A DNA stretch of 64,000 nt from Madurella fahalii (taxonomy: Eukaryota > Ascomycota > Sordariomycetes > Sordariales): NCBI GenBank assembly GCA_029876055.1, contig CM056874.1, positions 7,750,001-7,814,000 of the forward strand. The letters are read 5' to 3'. The position numbers were made by a program, and so were the translations under genes. Each line of letters starts with the position of its first letter. Position 1 is the stretch's first letter. Under the pieces are notes generated by a model. That model was not told the DNA's origin. It was given only the letters and a program-made list of their open reading frames with translations, and made no database searches. This document shows positions 20,547 through 32,066 of this stretch, in pieces.

Positions 20547-22903
20547 ATGGCGCAACACCCTTCGACTTCCACAGCTCTTATCGCTGGCAACTCTATATTT
20601 GGCGGTCCCGGCCAGGCCGCTGCCGACGGCCTTACGCCGCAGGCTTCCGTTCCCTCGTTCGCATCGACCCTGACGCCTGCCTCGGCCGGGTCCTCCAGCA
20701 ACACCTACATTATGCCAAATTCACCTCTCAAGAACCGCGCCCCCATGGACGGCTACCGGCCTAAAGTGACGCGCACGCTCGGCCAGCGACCCGCCTGCCT
20801 CGTCAATGCCTCGGTGACATACTGCGGTAACAACCAGATCTACGCCTTTGGCGGCTTTGACCAGTACACCGATGAGGTCTACAACCATGTCCTGCGCCTG
20901 GATCTGGTCAGCCATCAATGGAGTCTCGTCGATAATTATGGAGATATCCCTGGCGTCCGGATGGGTAAAAACCTCCCCTCCTTCCACATTTGTCTGCCAC
21001 TCTTAGCTGACTGCCCCGCTCAGGCCACACGGCGACCCTGTACAAGGGAGATAAGCTTTTAGTTTTTGGCGGCGAGAACGAACACCGGACCTACCTCGCC
21101 GACCTCATCATCTTCGACCTTAAGACGGCGCACTGGACGCAGCCCCAGGTGTCTGGACCAATTCCAAAAGGCCGCGCTCGGCATGCAGCCGTCCTCCACG
21201 AAGACAAGCTCTTCATCGTAGGCGGCATCACAGGTCACGACAACTACGTCCTGGACGATATTTGCTACCTGGATTTGAAGACGTTTACTTGGTCGAGGGC
21301 ATGGCGCTTCGTCGGGCGATTCGACCATTCGGCATACATCTGGGGCGATAGGGTTTGGGTGTTTGGAGGCTTGAGTGAAGACATGGACAAGGTTAGCGAC
21401 CTGTGGTGGTTGGACCTCAAGGGAAGCCCGGCATTTGAGTCGCCGCCGCAGATTGGCTCCATCGACCGCTCTGGGTTGGTGAGGAGTGCGACGTCGCCTC
21501 GGCCGCCTTACCAAGCTGGCCAGTCTTCTGTTGTCGGGTCCTCTGGTTATGCCGCCAACTCGAGGACGCCCCAAGTTAACCCGCCGTCTTTCCACCTAAA
21601 GTCATATGCTCCCCCTGCGCCGGGCGCCATCTCTGCGCTCAAGTTCGTAAGCGGCACCAACGTCCCGTCCCAGATGCAGGGCATCCATTTCCATGTCTAC
21701 TCATCCGGAACCCTGCTGGACTTCGTGACGCCAGCGGCGACCATTACGTCCAGGGAGTGTTCGCTCTCCGCACTAGATCTGGCGACACTGAGGTGGCAGA
21801 AGCTCGCCGAGGGGCGTGAAATCTTCAAGTCGGGGTACCGCTGGCATTACTGCACCATGAATGAAGACGGCACAAAGGCCTGGTTGCTGGGCTGTCCCAC
21901 TGAGGCTGGAGCGATTGAACTCGGTGCTAATGGCCTCGAGGAATATCTCTCCGACATCATGGAGATCGACCTGCGCCGATATGGCTTCTTGGGGAACCAC
22001 CTGGCACCCGAGCCGCGAACGGACATGATCCGCCCCTCTTCACGAACCCGCCACGCGGAGCAACCGTCGAAAGGGCTGGGGGCTGACTTGGCCAAGCTCT
22101 TCAACCAGCCTCCAGAGACTGGAAGCGGTACCGACTTTATCGTTACTGCTCTATCGCGCGATTATGACGACGAGGAAATCATGGGCTCAGCCCTCATCCA
22201 TGTTCCCGAGTCGAGCGATGGCAATCAGACTTGGCTGGCTCCGGACGCCCCGACCTCACCCCCAATCCACGTCCACCGGCTCATCCTCCAAGCTCGCTGG
22301 CCGCATTTCGCGCGGCTGTGGTCGAGCCAAATGGCCGAGTTCCACACCAAGAAGATGCACATCCCGGAACCCTACAGCGTCGTCAAGGCCTTCCTGTACT
22401 ACCTCTACACGGACCGGATCGACCCGGCCGACGATGACGCCGAGAACGCCATGGCTGACCTCTCGGACGTGGCCGGCCTGCTCGTCATGTCCAACATTTA
22501 CAACATCCCGCATCTGCGCCTCCTGTGCGTCAACCGGCTGAGCAAGGAGCTCGACGTGGACCACGCCTGCATCATCTGGTACTGCGCGGGCCTGGCCAGC
22601 GAGGAGTGGCTGCGCAAGCGGGCGGCGAGCTTCTGCATGACGCACTGGGGCCGCGTCGTGCGCACGGCCGGCTTCCAGCGGCTGCCGCGCACGGCGCTGG
22701 TCGAGCTCTCGCAGGAGATCGACATGGAGGGCCGCGTGGTCGGCGGCGATGAGCTCGACATGATGGTGGGCGGCATCGACGGGCGTTTCGGCGACGGCGC
22801 CTCAGCCGCCTCGCGCCGCAAGGAGAGCGTCAGCAGCAACCAGACCCAGATGCTCGAGAGCGAGGTCGACGTCGATGACGACGACGGTATGGAGATGTCA
22901 TAG
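20547..22903 (+). CDS. Kelch-repeat protein with C-terminal BTB domain (Ral2-like)
   Basis: Exons 20547-20964 and 21024-22903 (59-nt intron) give 765 aa. A low-complexity Ser/Ala start of about 65 aa precedes kelch repeats with the GG-(Y)-W pattern (IYAFGGFDQYTDEVYN, LLVFGGENEHRTYLADL, LFIVGGITGHDNYVLDD, VWVFGGLSEDMDKVSDLWWL). The C-terminal third contains a BTB/POZ-like segment starting IHVHRLILQARWPHFARLW, with VVKAFLYYLYTDRI as the typical BTB helix pair, and then an all-helical BACK-like stretch. The last 50 residues are Ser-rich and acidic. The order kelch then BTB resembles fission yeast Ral2, an upstream factor in Ras1 signalling; that link is from memory of the family and is inference. 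A Cul3 adaptor role is an alternative. Confidence 0.85.
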
Positions 22904-24550
22904 TTTGGCGTCCGGACGACGGTATAGGGTGGTCAGCGGGCTGGCATTCTTGCTTCCGGGGAGAGAGATAGAGACTTTGCCTGGGATTGGATCAGCAGAC
23001 GGAAGGTGTTTTTTTTTTTTTTCCACTGCGGCACAAGGTCATTTTAGATCCTTTATGAAACTGGGCGGCGAGGTGTTTCTTTCTTATGCTCTTGACTATG
23101 AGGACGGGATTGTGTTATGAAAATAAGTACAGAGCATTGCGAGGCGTCTGGGCAATGGGGTATGTGCTTTTCGCGAGAGACGACTAAAGGTACTTAGGAA
23201 TTACTGCATACATGCGTTAGCTTTGCAATGGAGCGGACCCTTTTTCTAAAGTACTCGCTGGAATCGACAATCCGGTTGACGAATTGACGAATGGCACACC
23301 AATACAGCAAATGACGGTCTCGAAAGATTGCCACGGATCTATGAAGCTTGATGTGCTTTTCCTACTCTGCCGTTGTGCGCCGTTGAACCCAAGCTCCGGA
23401 GATTGCCAACAACTCCTTGGCCACGCTTTTCACCTTTTCCCCCTCCTCATTTTCAGTTCAGGTTGTTCCCGTGTTCGTCAACCAAACATTGATCTTACAA
23501 ATCGAAACAGACTGTTTGAGCTAAACCAAGGGGGGAGGTAAAGAAAAAAGAAAATAAAAAAAAAAAAAATGGAAGAGCATAGAAACCAAATTGCCCGTTG
23601 CCAAAACACTTGCCAAACAACGACAGCAACAGAGACAGGATGAATATGCAACTAGACGCTCATGTAGGCAGCGCTTCCCCACTACCAGATCCTCCTGCCT
23701 CAGGGCCGTCCGCCTAGCCGGACAGTCAAGTCCTACCAGAAAGCCAGCGCCGCAGGCATTTGCCGGCAAATGGCTATTAATGATTAGAAAATCGGTACCG
23801 GTGAAAGAAATAAAAGAAGGAATGTAGAGTCCAGTGCGTTCCACCCCTCATGGCCGGTTGTGATCCTTCTAAGCCCTGCAAGAAATCCAATCCTCTCCCA
23901 TCGGTCCACACCCCATCCATTGCTGTTTTCTGCATTCTAGTGTCATGTCTTCGTCTTCCTCTAGCCAGTGTGAATCTTTTCTCTATCGTCAGCTCGTTGT
24001 TGAGTGGAGATTTGGGATGGAAACGATCGTTTTCCGCCGTGAGAGAGAGAGTGAAATGAGATGGGAGATTGAGAGGTTTGAAACAGGCAGGTCAATCCAA
24101 GACGGTGACTCCAATATGGACCACACAGCACTGCTAGACATTCCCAAATCCTTATTTTATGCCTCTCTTTTCGTTACTTTCCTTTCTGTTTTTTTTTTTT
24201 TTTTTTTCTCTCTTTTTCTTTTCTTTTCTTTTTTTTTTCCCTTTTGGGTTCCCTTTTCTTCCTTTCGTGTGCTTGTCTTGCGCCGGGCCGCAGGAACCAA
24301 TGTCAAACTGAAGAGGGGTATACCGGTTCGAATCCGTACTCTATGTTTGGGGTATCTCGCTCTTGACGACTATGTCCAGCGACGCCGCCCGCCCGCCAGG
24401 AAATGCAACAAGACTCAAATTCGTTGAAGCAAACGCCGAGCTATATGCCGAAATGCAGATCCCGAGCCCATTTGAGTAGGGTTGTCGGGCTTTGCTGGAT
24501 TCTCAAAAGAGGGCTGCTCGAAAGTTCCGAGTGACCGAGTTCTCGGGCCA
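22904..24550. other. 1.6-kb spacer between convergent kelch-BTB and SFP1-like genes
   Basis: Contains T runs near 23010 and 24190-24240 and an A run near 23560, consistent with the 3' flanks of genes on both strands. No gene is supported. Confidence 0.5.
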
Positions 24551-26879
24551 CTACTGATCCTCGTTGATGTTGGGCAGCCCTTGTTGGAGAGCAAGGAACG
24601 TGGCTGGATTCTGCATCATTGTCGAGAGGAGAGTCTGATGCTGAGCTCTCAGATCCGGATCACACATCGGCGAGTGTTGCTTATGCTACATTCGGTTGTC
24701 AGCATTTTATCCCCGCGCAGGGTACCTAACTGCATGAGCTTACGTATTTGAGGCCATTCAGGTTCTTATACCGCTTTCCGCAGACATCGCACTTGAAGGG
24801 CTTCTCCTTCTCCATGCCTAACGTCCCAGGGTACGGGGTGCTAGTCTCTGGATTGACGATGGAGAAGGTGCCATCCCCGTTTTCATGCAATTGCTGGGTC
24901 GAATGTCCATGGGTTTTGTGGTACCTGGATAAAGCAGTTAGTTAGAACGTGAGCGTCGGGCATCATGCGGAAGGAGACCTACTTCAGACCATTCTGGTTC
25001 TTGTAAGCCTTCTCACAACCAATGACAGGACACCTGAAGGGCTTGTGTTCTTCGGCTGGTGGCATTATCAGCGCTGTCATCTGCTGCAGAAGAATTGACG
25101 GATCGGTGCCTGCCGGGAACTGGCTCAAGTCGAGATTCATGGATTGCAGGTGCTGCTGCAATTGCTGCTGCATCTGCAGCTGCTGGTCCAGAGCCCGCTG
25201 TTGGCTAGTCATCTGGGTGGTCCCTCCCGGGCTGTATAACCGCTTGGCAGGATCGTCAATCGTGCCCAGCGCGCCGAAACCTAGCGCTCCGAGTTGCGAG
25301 CCGCCCAAGTTCATGTTGCCGAGGCTCATCTTCATGGGCATGCCGGGGAGCTCATCATCCTCGTCGCCGTCGCCATCCTGCGCAAATTGCTGGCCCCTCT
25401 GCGGCATCCCTTGCTGCGTTGTTAGAGTTGGCGTGTTGACGGAAGACACAGTCGGGTTGTTCTGGAATCCGAAGCTAGCGGCAGCGGGTGTCGGGGGCTG
25501 CGAGGTGCGGAGGGCTTGATGCGGGAGCACGGAGCTGTTTAGATGTAGCTGTGGCCGCTGTTGTTGGCCGAAAAGCTGGCGCGTCTGCTGGATGGTGCGC
25601 TGACTGTCGTCCATATCCATCGGTCCAACCGTCTCGTCCAGCTCCATGTCACCAACGGCGTCCATTTCGTCGTTGATGTGCGATAGGGCGCTGGACTTCT
25701 GGGAAGGTCCCGCTTGTTGATGCTGTTGCTGTCGCATCATCTGCCCGATCCCACCCATGCCCATGCCGGCGCCAACCTGCCGCTGCTGAGGAAAGCCATG
25801 CATCGGCTGTGAAGCTTGTTGTGCCCTCCCAGCCGACGGCGCGGCCGACGTGGCCCGGCTTGTAGGACCACGTGAGTTGCCTTGATTCGCACCGAAAGTG
25901 TCCCTCGAGGCGCCAGGCGCCGCCGTGGCGTGGTGGTTTTCCTCGTAGTGCTGCAAAAGATCGTGGAGCGTCGGCCACGTCCGATCGCAGCATACAAAGT
26001 CGCGCATGAAGCTTGCTTCCAGCCTAGGAATGTACGAAGACGAGTGGTACGACCCGGATTGGTGGTTTACATATGGCGATGTGCCCGTCATCATCATGCT
26101 GAAGCGATAGATTAGCTCCAGCTCCGGAAAGAACGGTAGTAGGCGGGGAAGCCAGCGGACGCGGCGACGGCAGCCCCGGCCGAGGCGCCGCGGTGGAATC
26201 GTAGCCCGGCCCGGGCCGAGACAAAGCAGGGCGGGTAGTGGATCAATGGGACTCACTCTTCCCGGATGAAACTCCCGACCGAAATGCCTCCCCAGCTCAT
26301 GCCGCCCATCATGCTGCCCGCAAGGCTCTCGCGCCGGCCGCGGTTGGCGTGCTCGCGATTCGGGTTGGACATGGAGATGGGCTTTGCGCTGACAAACGAG
26401 TCCTGGCGACTGCGGCCGGCGGCCGAGTCGAAGTTGGGACCGGTCGTCATGTCGGTGTCGATGCCGGGGCCAGTCGTCGTCTCGAAGTCAAAAGGGGAGA
26501 TCGGGGCGGGGCGGGCGACGCAGTGTACGTCGCTGGAACCGGCGAGGGCGGCGTCGTGGGCAAAGCCGATATGATCGAGACGTTGCGAAACGGAGGCAGA
26601 AATATGTCGCGCCGGTGCTGCAGCAATGGCAATCGGCTTGGCGGCGGCAGCAGACCCTGGAACGCTCAAGTGGCCAAAGGCAGGCTCGCTGGGAGTCGGC
26701 GGCTGAGGGGTCGGTGACGGCGAGCGCGACGACGAGTGGTTGAGCGAAGAGGGCGAATCACTGTCAGAGGCCAAAGGCCGTGTGCGGTGGTGGTTACAGT
26801 TATTATTTCGATGGGGCCCAGCGGGCTCCGCAGGCTCGGGGCTTGCCTTTGAATTAAACCAGTTCCAGGAGCGCCGCAT
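24551..26879 (-). CDS. SFP1: SFP1-like split C2H2 zinc-finger transcription factor
   Basis: Exons 26879-26257, 26098-24983, 24924-24744 and 24685-24551 give 684 aa. The start is the ATG at 26879 (MRRSWNWF); the frame opens further upstream only through TTG. Two C-terminal fingers, FRCPVIGCEKAYKNQNGLKY and FKCDVCGKRYKNLNGLKY, are separated by a linker of about 35 aa, the split-finger layout of yeast Sfp1. Each finger is interrupted by an intron right after NGLK or NGLKY. The middle has the conserved block GGISVGSFIRED-MMMTGTSPY, an atypical Cys/His motif (FVCCDRTWPTLHDLLQHYEENHH) and Gln-rich stretches. Sfp1 controls ribosomal-protein and ribosome-biogenesis genes downstream of TOR; in filamentous fungi the role is less certain. 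The intron at 26256-26099 is 158 nt. Confidence 0.9.
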
Positions 26880-29800
26880 GGCAACGACGGGGAGGACCAA
26901 TGTGGATAGCGCTGCCTAGCCTCGGATGCGGGATGGAACCCTGGCCTCCTGCCAAGTGGGCAGGACGGTAACGACGGGGATGCGGACCCGGGGGGGGGGC
27001 AGAGAACAAAACCAGAGAGCCCAATCGAATCGAAGCCACGCGCAAGCTACGGGTACCCCCAGTAACCACGGCCGAGCTCAAAAAGAAAGGAGGGAGGGAA
27101 AATGAAAATGAAAATAAATAAAATAAAATAAAGACCAGGGAAATTCCGTGTTGCCCAGCTTTGGGGGGAAAAAAGGCTCGGCCTTCTATTGTTGCTCCGC
27201 CGCTGTGGCAGTCAAGTCTTCTGGCTTGGCTGGGTTGGTTGGAGCGCGGTGCATTGCAAGCCAGGCTCGGTGGAGGATGCTAGGATCAGGCGCTTTCACG
27301 TACCTACCCAGCAGTGGTCAGATCCGCTCAGAAGGTTCGACCACAGCAGCGCTAGGGATGCCGAGGTCAGGTATAAGTGGCGGGAGCAGTCGGGAGGAAG
27401 GTTGTTGGGTGTATCAGAGATGTAAACAAAAACCGCCAGGGGGCTGGGTGCTCACGAGACGGATGACGCCCGCTGTGTCTGCCAGGTGTTATTTGGAGGT
27501 GTCCAAAGCCAAGACGCCGACGGGCCGAGGCCGAGATGTTCGCGATGGAAACGGTTGCGCTCGAGGTGAACTTGGGCCGGAAGCACAACGGGCGACGAGT
27601 ACGCAATGTGCTGAGACGCCTTAATACGGGGGTGGGCAGAAAGTAGTGGGAGATATAAAGCAGGCAACCTCTCTGACGATTTGCTGCGGCCAACAGCGAC
27701 TGATGACAACAGGCACGGGCGATCGCCCGAGACCACCAAGGTAGCTCCCCGTCCGGCTCGCGCTTTAGCTTAGCCTCGCCCACCTGGACAAGCTGCACCA
27801 CATATTATTTGTACAGTACATAGATTGGATTCTTCCCAACCAGCTCGGGACGAAAAGATGTTCGTGTCCGACTCGTCCCCTTTCTTTTTCGGTAGCTCGG
27901 TGCAGAGAGCAAGCAGAGTATGCCGCCAGCTCCGATAATACTCTGGTAAGGCACATGTCTTTTTGCCGACCGCCCCTGTCTGCCGGCCCCGTTCCAGATG
28001 TCCGGGATGGCTTGGCTTGTCTCTCGAGAAGCGACAAGGGATCCACTGGGACATGTGTTGGCGTTGTGTTGATTCATAGCAAGCTCTGCACTGTGTACAT
28101 GTATCGACCGTCAATGTGAGGTAGTATGAGAAGGACAAGGTGATCAGTGGTTGTCCTCACCGCTTGTATATCTCAAGGCGAAACCGCCAACCATTCTGAT
28201 TATTAAAATAAAGACGCTCGCATCGAACGTGCAGTACCTTAGTGTCACACTCCATCTCGCGCACCCGCTCGCTGGGTATGTACTGTACACAGTATCGGCG
28301 GCAGACAGGTACGTACAGCACCCTTCCAGGTTCGACCACGGGCGTTGAAAATGAGTGGTTCGCCACCGCGAGAGCGTGACTGACTCATAACCCAAACCCT
28401 CATTTCTCTCTGAGAGAAACTCAGGAGCCGGTCGAGGTTCATCGCTCACTTATCTATTGCGTCGTACTACATCATGTCTCTTCGTTACCTGGGGATACGA
28501 CCCGGACTAACCCTTGTCAGCTCTCTTGAAAGGTGGTGCAAGACGCGAATATCGATGAATGATGATTGCGTCTGTATGGACGGTGGACAGGAGTCCTACA
28601 CTAGTCGCCGCGCTGATGGCACCCCGCTGTTTGAGAATGTTTGGAATGCGCCATCCGTCTAGCGGCGACCCCGACGAAACGTCCCATTAGTAATGGTCAA
28701 TAGTGTGCGCCACTTCCGTAAGTCCGCTACCGTCAGAATCTCTTTTACACGTGTCAAGCCGGAGCTTTGCTTGAGAGGTTACAAAATATCGTTCGGCCGA
28801 TCCAGCAGCTTTATAGACGCTGCAAGCACCATATGGGTAGAGTTCCAGGTAGTTTTCTGGTCAGTCAAAGTGAGAAGGGACGTCCGATTATCCGGGCGTG
28901 GGGGTCGTTAAGATAGATATCCGTCTAGCCTGTCATTTCATGTCCTCGGCACGCGTATATCGAGCCTGATGAGATCTCTGTCTGGTTCTTTTGGGGGATT
29001 TGCAGGAGAACCGGAAGAACTGGGTCAATGATCTTTTGCGGGAATGCAACCTCGACATGCTTGCGAGCTTGCCGATTGCACTTTATGGCGTCAGCATCTC
29101 GCATAACCCTGGTCGTCCTGTCTGCAAGCCATCTCGATGCTGCATCCCGCGCGTCATAACACTCCCATTATGCGCAACTCAACTTGCAGCCTTATCGACA
29201 GTGCCCCTTTCTCGTTACAGAAACACAGACGGCACAAGCGCCTGAAATAGGCGCCCGTTTTGTCGGGCTAACACAAAGACCTTCGCTCGGCCAGGTTCGA
29301 CCCCTCCGGCCTGCATTGATCGGCCTCAGTTCTGTACTCGAACCCATGCTAGGCGGGCAATGGCCCCGAATAATTGCAAAGATCGTCTCTCCCCTCCGCC
29401 AAGGCGTGGTATGCCGACTTTTGAGATGGATGGGGAGACAGCTCGCTTGCGCACGGGCTGTCTTCGGTTTTTCCTAAAGACGGCGCCGGTAGAGCGGGCC
29501 TGCAAACCCTAGCTTGCGTGGTTTGCAATAGAATCCGGCGACCCTGGCACAAGCCTCTAGACATCAAGCGTTTTCCGATAAACTCTCAGAATTCACGCGG
29601 CATTACCTTTGCGCACTTTTGAACTGGGCCGCGATGAGGCCCCATACACCTGTCCGTGCGATAGCCTTGGAATGCATCTAGAGTTTAGGCCGTTTGAAGT
29701 CGCACGCGGCGGACTCTGGGCCGCGCAGGATAATTCCGTCGAGTCATAAGGTTACAAAAGCATCCTTCAGCTGTTTCTAAAGACCGTCAAAATTTCGGCG

Positions 29801-30647
29801 TACCTAGCAACGTGCGGCACCCCGTCGACCAAGCGCAGTAAGGGCGACGAGAAACGGCATTCAGGTCGCAAGTAGACATCGTAGGTAGATGTAACCCACA
29901 GCACCGAAGACCGGGATTGGCCGGGGCAATCGCGGGTCTTCAGCTCTTAAAGGATGCTTGTCGCATGATCCAAAATGACAATTGGTTGTCTGTGTGAGGC
30001 ACGCGTCTTTCCAATTCGAGGTCGCCGAATACGGATTCCCGGAAGTACCCGGGGCTGGAGCGATGTTCATCAACGGCGTGGACATTGCAAACCGCTTTTC
30101 CATTGGCAGGATTTCGGTCTTTGACACCCAGTCCAGTTAGGTAATTTTGTCGCAACAAAGGGTCCTGGCCCGTGCGGGCATTCCACGGGGAACATTCGGG
30201 ATTCGACTCACACCAACAAGGCACACTGACATCACCTATCTCCTCGGAACTGAAACGCAAACTTCATGATCTCACCTGCGCTCGCAGGAAGTGGCCGGTA
30301 CCGTACCCTAGGGACGCATTTCTAGGCGCTACGCCTCTCAACCTTGGATCATATAAATTAACAGTGACCCCGGGGCCCTGCCTCGCCGTCCATATTCGCT
30401 CTTTGCCTCTAACACTTCGAGAAGCCACATCTTGGCCCCACCGTAACTTTTTTCCTCCACTGTCTGCTCGCCGTTTCGGGAAGCATATTCCCGATTGTAC
30501 GATAATTTTCTCGCGCCACACCCAATTCAACGTCGCAGACGAACAAGAAAAAAAAAAAAAGGCCAACGCGGGGCTGATTGACCGCACCCCGAGCATCTCT
30601 TAGGTGTTTATTCCGCAAACCAACTGCCACAGCAGTGCTTGCCCAAC
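26880..30647. promoter_or_regulatory. 3.8-kb divergent spacer, SFP1-like / RCF2
   Basis: The left kilobase is GC-rich, has purine and pyrimidine tracts and probably carries the promoter and a long leader of the SFP1-like gene. From about 28.1 to 30.3 kb the sequence is of mixed composition, with no coding signature on either strand. Two copies of the dispersed GTAC(A/T)GTAC motif lie at 27811-27819 and 28280-28288. A TATA-like ATATAAATTA at 30351-30360 lies about 290 bp before the RCF2 start. Transposon decay or RIP could explain the middle, but I cannot demonstrate it by eye. Confidence 0.45.
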
Positions 30648-31455
30648 ATGAAGATTATCAGCAAGGAAGAGGAGCGGGAGCACTACGGGGTGGTGCTTCG
30701 GGGTGGACTCCTCGGCGGCAGCGTCGGCCTCGCACTCGGTCTGGCCGGCGTCGTCGGCGCGGCGAGGCGGTACCAAGCCGTCCGCTCGCTGACACTCCCG
30801 TTCCGGTCATTCCTCGTCACGTCTGCCGGCACCTTTGGCGCCATTGTCGTTGCCGAGCGGTACAGCATCAACTATCAGCGATCACACGACCCCATGAACA
30901 ACTACCTCGACGCCGCGCACCGCGCCGCTGAGGAGTCGCGCCGCGCCCAGAAGACGGAGAAGCAACGCCTTATGGACTGGGGCCGCGAGAACCGCTACAG
31001 CATCGTCTTCGCCAGCTGGATTGCAGCCATGGGCATCGCGCTGGCCATGGTAGGCCGGAACAAGTACCTGAGCACCAGCCAGAAGATCGTACAAGCGCGT
31101 GTCTACGCCCAAGGCCTGACGCTTGCCGTTTTGATCGCAACTGCCGCGCTCGAGACGGCCGATGCCAAGTCCGGCAAGGGCCGGTGGGAGACGGTCATGG
31201 TCGTTGATCCCGACGACCCAACGCACCAGCACATGATTGAGAAGAAGGTCCACAAGGAGGATTATGAGGGCCAGGACCTCTGGAAACGTAAGGCTGTCCC
31301 TTTTTTTTCTTGATACAAGTGTGATGAAGGGAGCCGGTACTGACTTTGGCTTCTCAGAAATGGTCGCCGCCGAGGAGAGGAGAATGGAGGAGCAGAAGAA
31401 AGTGCGCGCGGAACGAGTCAAAGCTGATGCAGACAGCAAGGCCCCTACTTCCTAA
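30648..31455 (+). CDS. RCF2: Respiratory supercomplex factor 2 (HIG1-domain mitochondrial protein)
   Basis: Exons 30648-31287 and 31358-31455 (70-nt intron) give 245 aa. The N-terminus MKIISKEEEREHYGVVLRGG is typical of fungal Rcf2/Aim38 and fixes the start. A glycine-rich hydrophobic segment (about residues 18-38) and a second near 56-68 are followed by a charged region. The HIG1 domain (about 105-175) has two membrane spans, YSIVFASWIAAMGIALAMVG and QGLTLAVLIATAALE. The C-terminus is a charged coiled tail (MVAAEERRMEEQKKVRAERVK). Rcf2 sits in the inner mitochondrial membrane and supports cytochrome oxidase and III-IV supercomplexes. Confidence 0.94.
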
Positions 31456-32066
31456 TTCCCGGCTGGACCATGAGCGTCTCAGGACGGGGATGCCACCATC
31501 ACCCAAGCTTCTTGCGACACCCCATGTGAAATAATCTCTCCTCTCTGCATTGGATGGCGTTGGATTGGCTTGACAAGCGGATAGGTTTCTAGCAAGAGTG
31601 TACAGTTTGGCGCCTGGCGCCTGTCGCCTGACATCTTTTCCCGCACCTGTATGATTAATACGCCCTTTTTGGCGAGTTGCATCTGATGAGCACTACTCTT
31701 TGGGATATGAGGTGTGGTCTAATTCCTGAACACATTTGATACCCGGGAAGGCGAAAGGAAACCGAGAGACCGATGGCCAATGTTGTTATAAAATATCATG
31801 AATCATAGTTGACCTAAACGTAGATGCATACATCGGATATGGGGAAAAAGCCTCGTTGGCATCCAATCCTATCCTTTTCCCCTGGGACCTGATCGCCTTT
31901 TCCATAACCCCACGACGCCGAATCTCGCTAGTCCCAATGCCGCCTGCCCTCCCCCTCCCCCACCGTCGCCACCCAACACACCAAACGTACTTATCTGGGC
32001 CCCTCTAATAAAGCTTTGTTGGAACATTCCCGAGACCATGCGTTGCAAAAGTCCAGAAACGCGGAT
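31456..32066. other. Spacer between convergent RCF2 and kelch genes
   Basis: 0.6 kb of 3' flank from both sides. Nothing else is seen. Confidence 0.5.

Noticed and set aside
24326..24336. tRNA-like T-loop GGTTCGAATCC
   Set aside because: The flanking bases do not form a T-stem, and no anticodon arm or acceptor stem is found nearby.
29296..29306. Second tRNA-like box, GGTTCGACCCC
   Set aside because: No D-arm, anticodon arm or acceptor pairing could be built around it.
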